This document shows positions 1 to 6,198 of a stretch of DNA of 64,000 bases, one piece after another. Below the pieces are notes generated by a model. It made no database searches, was not told where the DNA came from, and worked only from the letters and a program-made list of their open reading frames with translations. Each line of letters starts with the position of its first letter. The stretch's first letter is position 1. The position numbers were made by a program, and so were the translations under genes. Source of the stretch: Lentibacillus sp. Marseille-P4043 (GTDB lineage: Bacteria; Bacillota; Bacilli; Bacillales; Amphibacillaceae); NCBI RefSeq assembly GCF_900258515.1, contig NZ_LT984884.1, positions 1,984,550 through 2,048,549 of the forward strand. The letters are read 5' to 3'.

Positions 1-1173
1 GCACGGAATGGGTTTGCAATTACACCGGTTTTAGGGAGGTACTGGAAAAGGGCGTATGACATTTTTAGTGAGCGCTTAACTAGTGAAGAATATGTATACT
101 GGTTTGAAACATTTGCTAAAAACGGAGCACCGCAAATAGGTAATGTTTGGAAATCAGAGGATCATGCCCATACACTTGAGGAAATTGGTGATACGAATGC
201 AAAGTCTTTTTACCATGGTGCTTTAGCTGAAGAAATTGTAGCATTTTCTAAAAAATATAATGGTTTTTTAACAGCAGAAGACTTAGCGAGCTTTCAGGTA
301 GAATGGGTGGATCCTGTAGCCGTTCATTATCGTGGTTATGATGTCTGGGAAATTCCACCAAATGGGCAAGGAATTGCAGCACTAATGGCGTTAAATATTG
401 CTAAAGGATTTGATTTTACCGAAAAAGAAACAGTCGATACATATCATAAACAAATTGAGGCAATGAAATTAGCATTTGCTGATGGTTTTAAACATATTAC
501 AGAAGAGAAAAGCATGCATGTCGCTACTGAAGATCTATTAAATGAAGCCTATGCTGATGCAAGACGTAAGCTTATTGGCGAAAAGGCATTACAACCAGAA
601 GCAGAGGAACCCCCTCGTGGTGGAACTGTTTATTTAGCTACAGCAGATGGCGATGGAAATATGGTATCATTCATTCAGAGTAACTATATGGGATTTGGTT
701 CTGGACTTGTTGTACCAGGAACAGGTATTGCCTTGCAAAATCGAGGGAAGAATTTTTCCATGGATCCCAACCACGTGAACAAATTGGCGGGTGGAAAAAA
801 AGCATTTAACACAATTATTCCTGGGTTTTTAACAAGGGCTAACGAAGCAGTGGGTCCATTTGGTGTAATGGGTGGATACATGCAACCACAGGGGCATCTA
901 CAGGTCGTAATGAATACAGTTGATTTTGGCTTAAATCCTCAGACGGCACTGGATGCACCAAGATGGCAATGGATGAATGACAAAACTATTATGCTCGAAC
1001 CTGGATTCCCCTTGCATATTGCCCAAGCTTTGGAAAGAAAAGGCCATGTCGTAAAGTACGCTAGCGATAATGGCGGCTTTGGCCGAGGTCAGATTATTTG
1101 GCGAAACCCAGAAACTGGTGTGTTAATGGGCGGAACAGAAAGCAGGACAGACGGAAGTATTGCTGTATTTTAG
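1..1173 (+). CDS. Gamma-glutamyltransferase family protein (5' truncated by window edge)
   Basis: The frame is open from base 1, so 390 residues of the C-terminal part are present and the true start lies outside the window. Ntn-hydrolases of this family cleave themselves into two subunits and transfer or hydrolyse gamma-glutamyl groups. The autocleavage region is visible as RGGTVYLATADGDGNMVSF, where the Thr of GGT would be the catalytic nucleophile; typical GGTs have a T-T-H-like stretch there, so this is closer to the YwrD-like branch. Later GFGSG, GRGQIIW and GGTESRTDG fit the small subunit. A dispersed palindrome begins right at the stop codon. The family assignment is firm; the substrate is not known. 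Confidence 0.85.
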   Translation, partial: ARNGFAITPVLGRYWKRAYDIFSERLTSEEYVYWFETFAKNGAPQIGNVWKSEDHAHTLEEIGDTNAKSFYHGALAEEIVAFSKKYNGFLTAEDLASFQVEWVDPVAVHYRGYDVWEIPPNGQGIAALMALNIAKGFDFTEKETVDTYHKQIEAMKLAFADGFKHITEEKSMHVATEDLLNEAYADARRKLIGEKALQPEAEEPPRGGTVYLATADGDGNMVSFIQSNYMGFGSGLVVPGTGIALQNRGKNFSMDPNHVNKLAGGKKAFNTIIPGFLTRANEAVGPFGVMGGYMQPQGHLQVVMNTVDFGLNPQTALDAPRWQWMNDKTIMLEPGFPLHIAQALERKGHVVKYASDNGGFGRGQIIWRNPETGVLMGGTESRTDGSIAVF

Positions 1174-1174
1174 A

Positions 1175-1268
1175 GTGGGACATGGGGACAGGTTTGTTGT
1201 CCCAGTGGCGTTATTAGGCGGGATACGGGGATACGTGTGGGACGGATGACCTGTCCCTGTGTCCCGCA
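1175..1268. repeat. REP-like palindromic element (GGGACA..GGGGACAGG arms)
   Basis: The left arm GTGGGACATGGGGACAGG at 1175 is mirrored by ACCTGTCCCTGTGTCCCGC ending at 1268, with further GGGA/TCCC matches inside. Repeats with arms of this kind are dispersed in many Bacillaceae genomes. It lies between the GGT stop and the chromate transporter and could fold into a long hairpin at the end of the GGT transcript. Mobility is not shown by the sequence. Confidence 0.6.
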
Positions 1269-1307
1269 TGTAAATATCGCAATATGAATTAGAAAGGGGT
1301 ATTCCTC

Positions 1308-1874
1308 TTGCAACAACAGTGGAACTTATTTATAGCTTTTTTCCGGGTGGGTATGCTCGGTTATGGTGGGGGGCCGGGATCCATTCCGTTAATACATAAA
1401 GAAGTAGTTGATAAATATAAGTGGATGAGCGGCGAGGAATTTGGTGATTTATTGGCATTGGCGAATACGCTTCCCGGTCCGATCGCAACAAAATTAGCAG
1501 GTTATATTGGACATCGGGTTGCGGGTTTTTGGGGTATGCTTAATGGTGTTATTGCCTCAATTTTACCGACAATTGTTCTGATGATTGTGTTGCTTTCCTC
1601 CTTGTCGAGTATTAAAGATGTCTCATGGGTTGAGGGGATGACGGCAGCGGTTATTCCAGTAGTCGCGATGATGCTGGCTGTACTTACCTGGCAATTTTTC
1701 GATAAAGCAAGAAAAGGTATGGGCTGGACAAAAACCCTGATCATGACGGCGGTTTTGTTTATACTGTATTATGTTGTCCATGTACACCCAGGTATTTTAA
1801 TTGGAGCTCTACTGCTTATTGCCTTATTCAAAAAGGATAAAACTTCTGCAAATAAAGAAGGGAGTCCATCATGA
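1308..1874 (+). CDS. chrA: Chromate transporter, N-terminal half-type subunit
   Basis: A 188-residue membrane protein of the short-chain CHR family, which exports chromate as a pair of half-size subunits. The hallmark FFRVGMLGYGGGPGSIPLI segment is near residues 10-28, and LANTLPGPIATKLAGYIG near 47-64. Several hydrophobic segments follow, including SILPTIVLMIVLLSSL. The start is TTG, supported by AGAAAGGGG about 8 nt upstream. Its last four bases overlap the start of a second CHR gene (ATGA), so the two are translationally coupled. Chromate is the family substrate; other anions cannot be excluded. Confidence 0.88.
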   Translation: MQQQWNLFIAFFRVGMLGYGGGPGSIPLIHKEVVDKYKWMSGEEFGDLLALANTLPGPIATKLAGYIGHRVAGFWGMLNGVIASILPTIVLMIVLLSSLSSIKDVSWVEGMTAAVIPVVAMMLAVLTWQFFDKARKGMGWTKTLIMTAVLFILYYVVHVHPGILIGALLLIALFKKDKTSANKEGSPS

Positions 1875-2398
1875 AGTATTGGCACATATTTTTGGCATTT
1901 TTTATTCCTGGCATTCTTGGTTATGGTGGTGGCCCTGCCTCGATTCCGCTTGTTGAAAATGAAGTTGTTCGCCGTTATGGGTGGATGACGGTTCAAGAAT
2001 TTAGTGAAATGTTGGCGCTTGCTAATTCACTTCCCGGACCGATTGCTACGAAACTTGCTGGATACATTGGTTATGCAGAAGGGGGAATTCTAGGATCAGT
2101 TATTGGGGTATTCGCCGCTGTTGCACCGTCACTTATCATTATGATTTTATTGCTAGGTGTCTTATATAAATACAAAGATTCGCCAAAAGTAAAACGCCTA
2201 ACACTGTACGTTCGCCCGGTAATTGCTATTTTACTCGGTGTGATGGCATGGCGATTTTTCCAAACATCATACGAAGGGATAGGCTTGTGGCAAGTGCTGT
2301 TAATTACTGCATCGAGTTACTTACTGATTGAGCGAATGAAAGTACATCCGGCATTTGTAATTGGTATCACACTCGTGTATGGCGCAATCTTTTTATGA
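1871..2398 (+). CDS. chrA: Chromate transporter, C-terminal half-type subunit
   Basis: This 175-residue protein repeats the CHR domain of its upstream neighbour: FFIPGILGYGGGPASIPLV at residues 10-28 and LANSLPGPIATKLAGYIGY near 48-66, followed by four or five hydrophobic segments. The two half-size proteins most likely form an antiparallel heterodimer equivalent to one long-chain ChrA. The ATGA overlap with the upstream gene shows coupling. A hairpin and a 20-bp minisatellite start less than 20 nt after the stop codon. Confidence 0.88.
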   Translation: MKYWHIFLAFFIPGILGYGGGPASIPLVENEVVRRYGWMTVQEFSEMLALANSLPGPIATKLAGYIGYAEGGILGSVIGVFAAVAPSLIIMILLLGVLYKYKDSPKVKRLTLYVRPVIAILLGVMAWRFFQTSYEGIGLWQVLLITASSYLLIERMKVHPAFVIGITLVYGAIFL

Positions 2399-2416
2399 AG
2401 ACACTTGTGGTGCGGG

Positions 2417-2443
2417 CGCCAATCCGATTTCAGAGGATTGGCG
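2417..2443 (+). other. Hairpin leading minisatellite array 1
   Basis: CGCCAATCC (2417-2425) and GGATTGGCG (2435-2443) form a perfect 9-bp stem around the 9-nt loop GATTTCAGA. It directly precedes the 20-bp repeat array. The same structure, with a different outer stem but the same inner stem and a nearly identical loop, precedes the second array at 32001. There is no T-run, so it is not a simple intrinsic terminator. Confidence 0.75.
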
Positions 2444-2450
2444 TTCGAAA

Positions 2451-2590
2451 CATCGGCGCGAGAAGCGAAACATCGGCGCGAGAAGCAAAACATCGGCGCG
2501 AGAAGCAAAACATCGGCGCGAGAAGCAAAACATCGGCGCGAGAAGCAAAACATCGGCGCGAGAAGCAAAACATCGGCGCGAGAAGCAAAA
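2451..2590. repeat. 20-bp tandem repeat (minisatellite) array 1
   Basis: Seven head-to-tail 20-bp units of the form CATCGGCGCGAGAAGCAAAA; the first has one change (AAGCGAAA). Because 20 is not a multiple of 3, all frames through it stay open and give spurious Arg/Lys/Ser-rich reading frames on both strands. The unit is identical to the last units of the larger array at 32041-32426. There are no unique spacers, so it is not a CRISPR. Confidence 0.95.
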
Positions 2591-2690
2591 CATCAACAAC
2601 GAAAACAACAACCCGAGCGCGAAAAGCCTCACTGAACCTCAACAGTGTTCAGGTTATCATACTCCAAGTGGATGTGTCATAAAAAGAATA

Positions 2691-2719
2691 TTGACAATTC
2701 TAATAAGGGACATTAGTAT
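2691..2719 (+). promoter_or_regulatory. Sigma-A promoter of lasso-like precursor 1
   Basis: TTGACA (2691-2696), a 17-bp spacer and TAGTAT (2714-2719) give a near-consensus sigma-A promoter. Transcription would start near 2726, just upstream of a SinR-like box and about 60 nt before the precursor ATG. Confidence 0.65.
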
Positions 2720-2733
2720 ATAGTCATAGTCAT

Positions 2734-2749
2734 GTTCTTTATTAAGCAC
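2734..2749 (+). promoter_or_regulatory. SinR-like operator, precursor 1
   Basis: GTTCTTTATTAAGCAC has a perfect GTTCTTT half-site (SinR consensus GTTCTYT) and a degenerate inverted half. It lies just downstream of the predicted transcription start of the precursor gene, a position suited to repression. Confidence 0.55.
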
Positions 2750-2787
2750 AAAAGTGAGTTTATTAATAAATGAATGGTGGTGAACAG

Positions 2788-2925
2788 ATGAATAAAAAGG
2801 TATGGGAAAAGCCGGTCATTGACGTGCTTGATGTCAACTTGACGATGAAAAATCATGATGATAAACCAGAGGATCCAGGTAATGGCGAAGACTCTGGTGG
2901 TGATCCAGGCGGTTTAGATAGCTAA
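2788..2925 (+). CDS. Lasso-peptide-like (paeninodin-type) precursor 1
   Basis: A 45-residue RiPP precursor. The leader starts MNKKVWEKPVIDVLDVN, which fits the W-x-x-P-x-(L/I)-x-x-L pattern recognised by PqqD-like B1 proteins, and ends L-T-M with Thr at the penultimate position that lasso proteases require. The predicted core begins KNHDDKPEDPGNGEDSGGD and ends GGLDS; the C-terminal Ser is the residue phosphorylated in paeninodin-type peptides. With K1 as first residue, E8 and D9 could serve as ring acceptors. The start has GGTGGTGA five bases upstream. Its maturation genes lie 23 kb downstream beside a second precursor; a GNAT-like gene follows directly. Precursor identity is likely; lasso topology is doubtful. 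Confidence 0.75.
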   Translation: MNKKVWEKPVIDVLDVNLTMKNHDDKPEDPGNGEDSGGDPGGLDS

Positions 2926-2989
2926 ATGTTTGTTTTACTTTAAAAAAGTTTTATAGGGTTAAGGTATAAGAAAAAACACCAATACCCGC

Positions 2990-3045
2990 TATCGATGAGG
3001 CCCGATGTTAATGCCCTTATACAATAAGGTATAGGGGCAAGAATT
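2990..3045 (+). promoter_or_regulatory. Hairpin between precursor 1 and acetyltransferase gene
   Basis: TGCCCTTATAC and GTATAGGGGCA (about 3012-3040) pair around a short loop. Without a strong T-run it more likely attenuates read-through, or protects the precursor mRNA end, than fully terminates. Such hairpins are common after RiPP precursor genes. Confidence 0.4.
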
Positions 3046-3077
3046 ATTTATTTGCCATATTATAAGGTGGTAATCGT

Positions 3078-3674
3078 ATGTATGAATTGGTCAAAACATT
3101 TAAACAGCAAAAAGCCTTTGAGCGAACGTGGGAATTTTTTTGCGAAAAATATAAGTGGTACAATGACCCTTATGCAAAAAACGGAATTAGATATAATTTA
3201 TTCGTGCGGCAATTCGTAAAGAAAAAAGTAATAGGCACAATTGAGTTTATCCCGTATGATCCAAAAAACCCTAATAGTACAGTGGAAGGTCCGAAAAAAG
3301 CAAACTTCTCACAGTACAATCAAATTATGCTTCACCAAAAACAAACATGGGAAATTGATAAGCTTTGTATTCATGAAAATTATCAACGGCAAGGTCAATT
3401 TCCATATTTTATGGATATTTTTGCGGATCATATAAATGAACACATTCCGAAATATTATTTGGCATTAATTGAAAAGAAATTTTATCGAATGCTCCGCCTC
3501 GCACTTGGATCAGCAGTCGAACAAAGAGGAGAAGCACTTATCGGACCGAAAACGATTTTGATTCCAGTGGTTGTTGATGTCAAGATGGTCATACAAAATG
3601 GAGGAGTCAAAAGAGAACGGTTTGGTAAAAAAACACCGCGTATTTTGCATGAAAAAAGCAGTGCCATTCTTTAG
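3078..3674 (+). CDS. GNAT-like N-acyltransferase (unassigned)
   Basis: A 198-residue soluble protein. The central part IDKLCIHENYQRQGQFPYFMDIF (about residues 93-115) resembles the acetyl-CoA binding beta4-alpha3 region of GNAT enzymes, with R-Q-G-Q in place of the usual R-x-x-G-x-G/A; residues before it (NLFVRQFVKKKVIGTIEFIPYD) look like GNAT strands 2-3. The start ATG has AAGGTGG upstream. It has no obvious promoter and follows precursor 1 by 150 nt, so it may be read from the precursor promoter. N-acylation of the peptide or of a matrix component is possible, but no substrate can be read from the sequence. Confidence 0.5.
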   Translation: MYELVKTFKQQKAFERTWEFFCEKYKWYNDPYAKNGIRYNLFVRQFVKKKVIGTIEFIPYDPKNPNSTVEGPKKANFSQYNQIMLHQKQTWEIDKLCIHENYQRQGQFPYFMDIFADHINEHIPKYYLALIEKKFYRMLRLALGSAVEQRGEALIGPKTILIPVVVDVKMVIQNGGVKRERFGKKTPRILHEKSSAIL

Positions 3675-3757
3675 CTGAGAAGAAAAAGCAGGAACAAAAG
3701 CTGCTTTATAGATTAGTAACTCCCCCACAAAAATCTTAAAAAAATACATAAAAAAAG

Positions 3758-3786
3758 TTGACACGTTCGTTATAATGAACTAAAAT
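3758..3786 (+). promoter_or_regulatory. Sigma-A promoter of the eps operon with embedded SinR-like palindrome
   Basis: TTGACA (3758-3763) and TAAAAT (3781-3786) are separated by exactly 17 bp. The spacer is one C plus the 16-bp palindrome GTTCGTTATAATGAAC (3765-3780). A repressor bound there would cover the region between -35 and -10, so repression is expected to be direct. Transcription should start near 3793. Confidence 0.8.
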
Positions 3787-3957
3787 AACCAGTAACGAGA
3801 TATCATCAACCTTTTAGTGTGAATGTTAATATGCCTAATGGAAGCTAATATCGAGAGGGCTGGTGTAGATATTTAGAAGATGACTGTTCGCTAAAAGATT
3901 ATTATTTGTGAAGAATTATTTATGCGTATGTTTCTTGCTATATTTTTTTAGTGAAGT

Positions 3958-3973
3958 GTTCGTTATAAAGAAT
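3958..3973 (+). promoter_or_regulatory. SinR-like operator in the eps leader
   Basis: GTTCGTTATAAAGAAT, about 165 bp downstream of the predicted eps transcription start and 40 bp before the first ATG. It shares the GTTCNTTATAAnGAA core with the promoter palindrome. It could act as a second site for cooperative binding or a roadblock. Confidence 0.55.
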
Positions 3974-4012
3974 TAGATTTTGCCCATTTCCATATGAAAA
4001 TAGGTGATTCAA

Positions 4013-4777
4013 ATGATTAAAGTTAAACAAGATAACCTCACCAAGTATGCAAAAGCGAAGGACATCAATTTAAAAGAATATTATTTAGTAATAAAAAAGC
4101 GCATTTGGATTATTATCGTCATTACCATATTGACAACTTTAGCAGGATATTATTATAGCAACATGAATAATACTCCTGTTTACCAAACATCGACAAGAAT
4201 TATTATTGGTTCAGACAGTGAGTATATGAAGACACTCATGGTTATGATTAAAGATCCAATTATTATGGAGAATGTAAGGAATGAATTAAAAACGGATCGA
4301 TCATCTGAACAAATAGCAGAACAAATTATGGTAGAAAGAATCGATGAATCGCAGGTAGTTAAAATTTCTGTTACGGATGGTAGTCCTGAAATGGCAGTAA
4401 AGATTGCCAATGCAACTGCAGAGATATTTAAACGGGAAATTGTCAAAATTCTGGATTTTAAAGATGTTCAATTATTATCCGAGGCTAAGATGAATCCGAA
4501 TCCAATCAATGGATCGCAAAATCGAACAATTATCATAGCATTCATCTTTGGTATGATTGTCGGGGTTGGATTGGTGTTTTTACTAGACTCCCTTGATGGA
4601 GCAATCCAGCGAGATAGTGAGGTAGAAGACATACTCGGAGTACCAGTATTAGGTACTATTTCGAATATGACTAGGAAAAAGGTAGTGAGTAAAAAAGTAA
4701 AAAGAAGAAGGCAAGTATTAGAGCCAGGTGGTGAAGCAATTGATATTAAGGAAAAGAAGGCGGAGGGCTACTATTAA
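4013..4777 (+). CDS. epsA: Capsular polysaccharide chain-length regulator / BY-kinase modulator (Wzz, EpsA-like)
   Basis: A 254-residue Wzz-family membrane protein. Transmembrane segment 1 is near residues 25-45 (IWIIIVITILTTLAGYYY) and segment 2 near 170-190 (IIIAFIFGMIVGVGLVFLL), with an extracytoplasmic coiled domain between them and a Pro-rich N-P-N-P-I-N stretch before segment 2. In Firmicutes such proteins control polymer length and activate the partner cytoplasmic kinase through the C-terminal tail. ATG 4013 is preferred over GTG 4004 because TAGGTGA at 4001-4007 is its ribosome binding site. It is the first gene of the eps operon. Confidence 0.88.
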   Translation: MIKVKQDNLTKYAKAKDINLKEYYLVIKKRIWIIIVITILTTLAGYYYSNMNNTPVYQTSTRIIIGSDSEYMKTLMVMIKDPIIMENVRNELKTDRSSEQIAEQIMVERIDESQVVKISVTDGSPEMAVKIANATAEIFKREIVKILDFKDVQLLSEAKMNPNPINGSQNRTIIIAFIFGMIVGVGLVFLLDSLDGAIQRDSEVEDILGVPVLGTISNMTRKKVVSKKVKRRRQVLEPGGEAIDIKEKKAEGYY

Positions 4778-5396
4778 AAAAAATCTTGTTACATATGCCA
4801 ATCCAGATTCTTTGATTTCGGATCAGTTTCGGGAAATCCGGGCAAATATAAATTTTTTAACTGAAACTAAAAAGAATCGATTATTCATTATAACTTCACC
4901 AGATAAAGGAGAAGGGAAATCAACGGTAACAGCGAATCTAGCAGTTTCGATGGCCCAACAAAATGAGAGAATACTATTGATTGATGCTAATTTAAGAGAG
5001 CCGACAATGCATGATATTTTTAAAATACCGAATAATGTTGGCTTAACAAATATCCTGTCTGGTAATGCTTCAATGGAAAGTGCAATCCAGCGAACATGGA
5101 TTAGTAATCTGGAATTATTAACGAGCGGGACGACATTGACCAATCCCGCTGAAGTACTAGGTAATACACGAATAGCAGATTTGTTAAATACGACGGCAAA
5201 TACATATGACAAGGTGCTAATCGACTCTCCGCCTGTATTAACATCAACAGAAACAAGGGTTTTGGCCAACCATTGTGATGGAGTAGTAATGGTTTTGAAT
5301 CGCGGAAAAACAGCATTGGAAAACACAGTGGAATCTAGGCGTGTCTTAGAGCTAGCCCGTGCAAAAATAGTGGGGGCAATTATGAATGAAAAATAG
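4740..5396 (+). CDS. epsB: Bacterial tyrosine kinase (BY-kinase), EpsB/YwqD-like, without tyrosine-rich tail
   Basis: A 218-residue cytoplasmic ATPase/kinase that works with the Wzz-like protein encoded just upstream. Visible motifs: Walker A SPDKGEGKST near residue 53, Walker A' ILLIDANLREP near 80, Walker B VLIDSPP near 160. TTG 4740 is chosen because AGGTGGTGA lies five bases upstream and the resulting N-terminus (MILRKRRRR, then LVTYANPDSLISDQFR) matches the basic start of the family. The genes overlap by 38 bp. The protein stops at GAIMNEK and has no C-terminal Tyr cluster, the usual autophosphorylation site. Confidence 0.88.
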   Translation: MILRKRRRRATIKKNLVTYANPDSLISDQFREIRANINFLTETKKNRLFIITSPDKGEGKSTVTANLAVSMAQQNERILLIDANLREPTMHDIFKIPNNVGLTNILSGNASMESAIQRTWISNLELLTSGTTLTNPAEVLGNTRIADLLNTTANTYDKVLIDSPPVLTSTETRVLANHCDGVVMVLNRGKTALENTVESRRVLELARAKIVGAIMNEK

Positions 5397-5421
5397 TACT
5401 GCATATTTTTTTACTTTAACT

Positions 5422-5437
5422 GTTCTTTATTAAGAAT
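5422..5437 (+). promoter_or_regulatory. SinR-like palindrome after epsB
   Basis: GTTCTTTATTAAGAAT, 25 bp after the epsB stop codon. It matches the other SinR-like boxes of the window. No clear promoter accompanies it, so an intra-operon roadblock or vestigial role is as likely as promoter control. Confidence 0.45.
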
Positions 5438-5465
5438 AATATGTACGTTAAAGGATAATGTGTTT

Positions 5466-5596
5466 GGTGATGTCTCCTTACCATTAGCAATGGAGGTACT
5501 CGGTCATGCTGTGGGTTGTAAAAAACCTTAGACACGCGCGTTGTCAGTAGTGTGGTGTGAGGGTGGGTTAGATGCCCATACTTTTAATAAAGCTGT
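5466..5596 (+). ncRNA. EAR-like element (epsC RNA) between epsB and epsC
   Basis: A G-rich structured stretch sits exactly where Bacillales eps operons carry the EAR RNA, a cis-acting antitermination element for long eps transcripts. Visible hairpins are CCATT-AGC-AATGG (5481-5493), GGTT/AACC around 5514-5527, GACA/TGTC around CGCGCGT (5531-5545) and TGGG/CCCA near 5564-5578, separated by conserved-looking single strands. No open reading frame explains it. The assignment rests on position, hairpins and partial recollection of the motif; a covariance-model search against the Rfam epsC/EAR family would decide it. Confidence 0.65.
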
Positions 5597-5613
5597 TATG
5601 TATGCTGTTTTTT

Positions 5614-6127
5614 AGAAAGGCTGTTTTCTATAAGATTGATGTTTTGACAAAAAATTCATTGAATGCGATATAAGCCAAAAAAACTAAGACCCATAGATTA
5701 ATATTTAACGAGACTTTCTATCACCGCAGCCCGTATATACTTCGCTTTCCGCGGGCGGCTGTTGAGCCTCCTCGTGCTATCGCACTGCAGGGTCTCACCT
5801 AGGCCTTTCCTCCCGCAGGAGTCTGCGTATATACGGGCTGCTTGTGAGGAAATATATGCATTAATATTTGCCTGTATTCAAGCATCAATAAAATTTTAAT
5901 AAGATGATAAAGCACAACGCCAGTGAAGGAAATACACGTAGATTCCTTGAAAATACAGATCCATTTTCTGCGTGCGATGTTACGCTCCGGAGCACTCTTT
6001 GTCATGCGAGTCTGCGGAAAGCGTAGTGTATTTCCAGAACGATAATCAAACCACCATCCAATCTATGTCATATTCTATTTCAACTGTAAAAATGAATAAC
6101 AACAAAATATACGAAAAGAGCCTTTTA
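5614..6127. repeat. MITE-like Bacillaceae repeat with internal palindromic insertions
   Basis: The ends AGAAAGGCTGTTTTCTAT (5614) and ATACGAAAAGAGCCTTTT (to about 6127) form imperfect terminal inverted repeats. The same right end (ATACGAAAAGAGCCTT) recurs near 55370, where the element is only about 185 bp long. This copy is longer and holds a second palindromic element at 5726-5841 and a third inverted pair, GGAAATACAC (5928-5937) / GTGTATTTCC (6026-6035). No transposase is encoded. It separates the EAR-like RNA from epsC. Confidence 0.6.
5726..5841. repeat. 116-bp palindromic element nested in the eps spacer
   Basis: Perfect 15-bp terminal inverted repeats GCAGCCCGTATATAC (5726-5740) and GTATATACGGGCTGC (5827-5841) enclose a GC-rich core with TTTCCGCGGGCGGCTG, GAGCCTCCTCG and CTCCCGCAGGAGTC, the signature of a dispersed repeat common in Bacillaceae genomes. 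It is noncoding and would make a strong RNA structure inside the eps transcript. Confidence 0.75.
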
Positions 6128-6198
6128 AAAAAACGTATACATAACAGCTTTATCGTAACACGAAATAGAGAACCGATAAGTGAGAGAGGAGGGAGTAA

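Larger units (their letters stand above)
3675..4012 (+). promoter_or_regulatory. eps operon upstream region: promoter and ~220-nt leader
   Basis: No gene is visible. A weak hairpin (AAAGCAG / CTGCTTT, 3685-3707) may end the acetyltransferase transcript. The eps promoter lies at 3758-3786 and a second SinR-like palindrome at 3958-3973 inside the long 5' leader. The remainder is A/T-rich without further recognisable signals. Confidence 0.6.

Noticed and set aside
684..881. Antisense reading frames over GGT, secA, flgL and others
   Set aside because: They are shadows of well-supported genes on the opposite strand, without own start signals.
2361..2723. Several 70-120-residue Arg/Lys/Ser-rich reading frames over array 1, on both strands
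   Set aside because: They arise because a 20-bp repeat without stop codons is open in all frames; no ribosome binding site or conserved protein feature is seen.
4773..4775. ATT as start codon of the BY-kinase gene, after GGCGGAGGG
   Set aside because: It would remove the basic RKRRRR segment typical of the family; TTG 4740 with AGGTGGTGA fits better.
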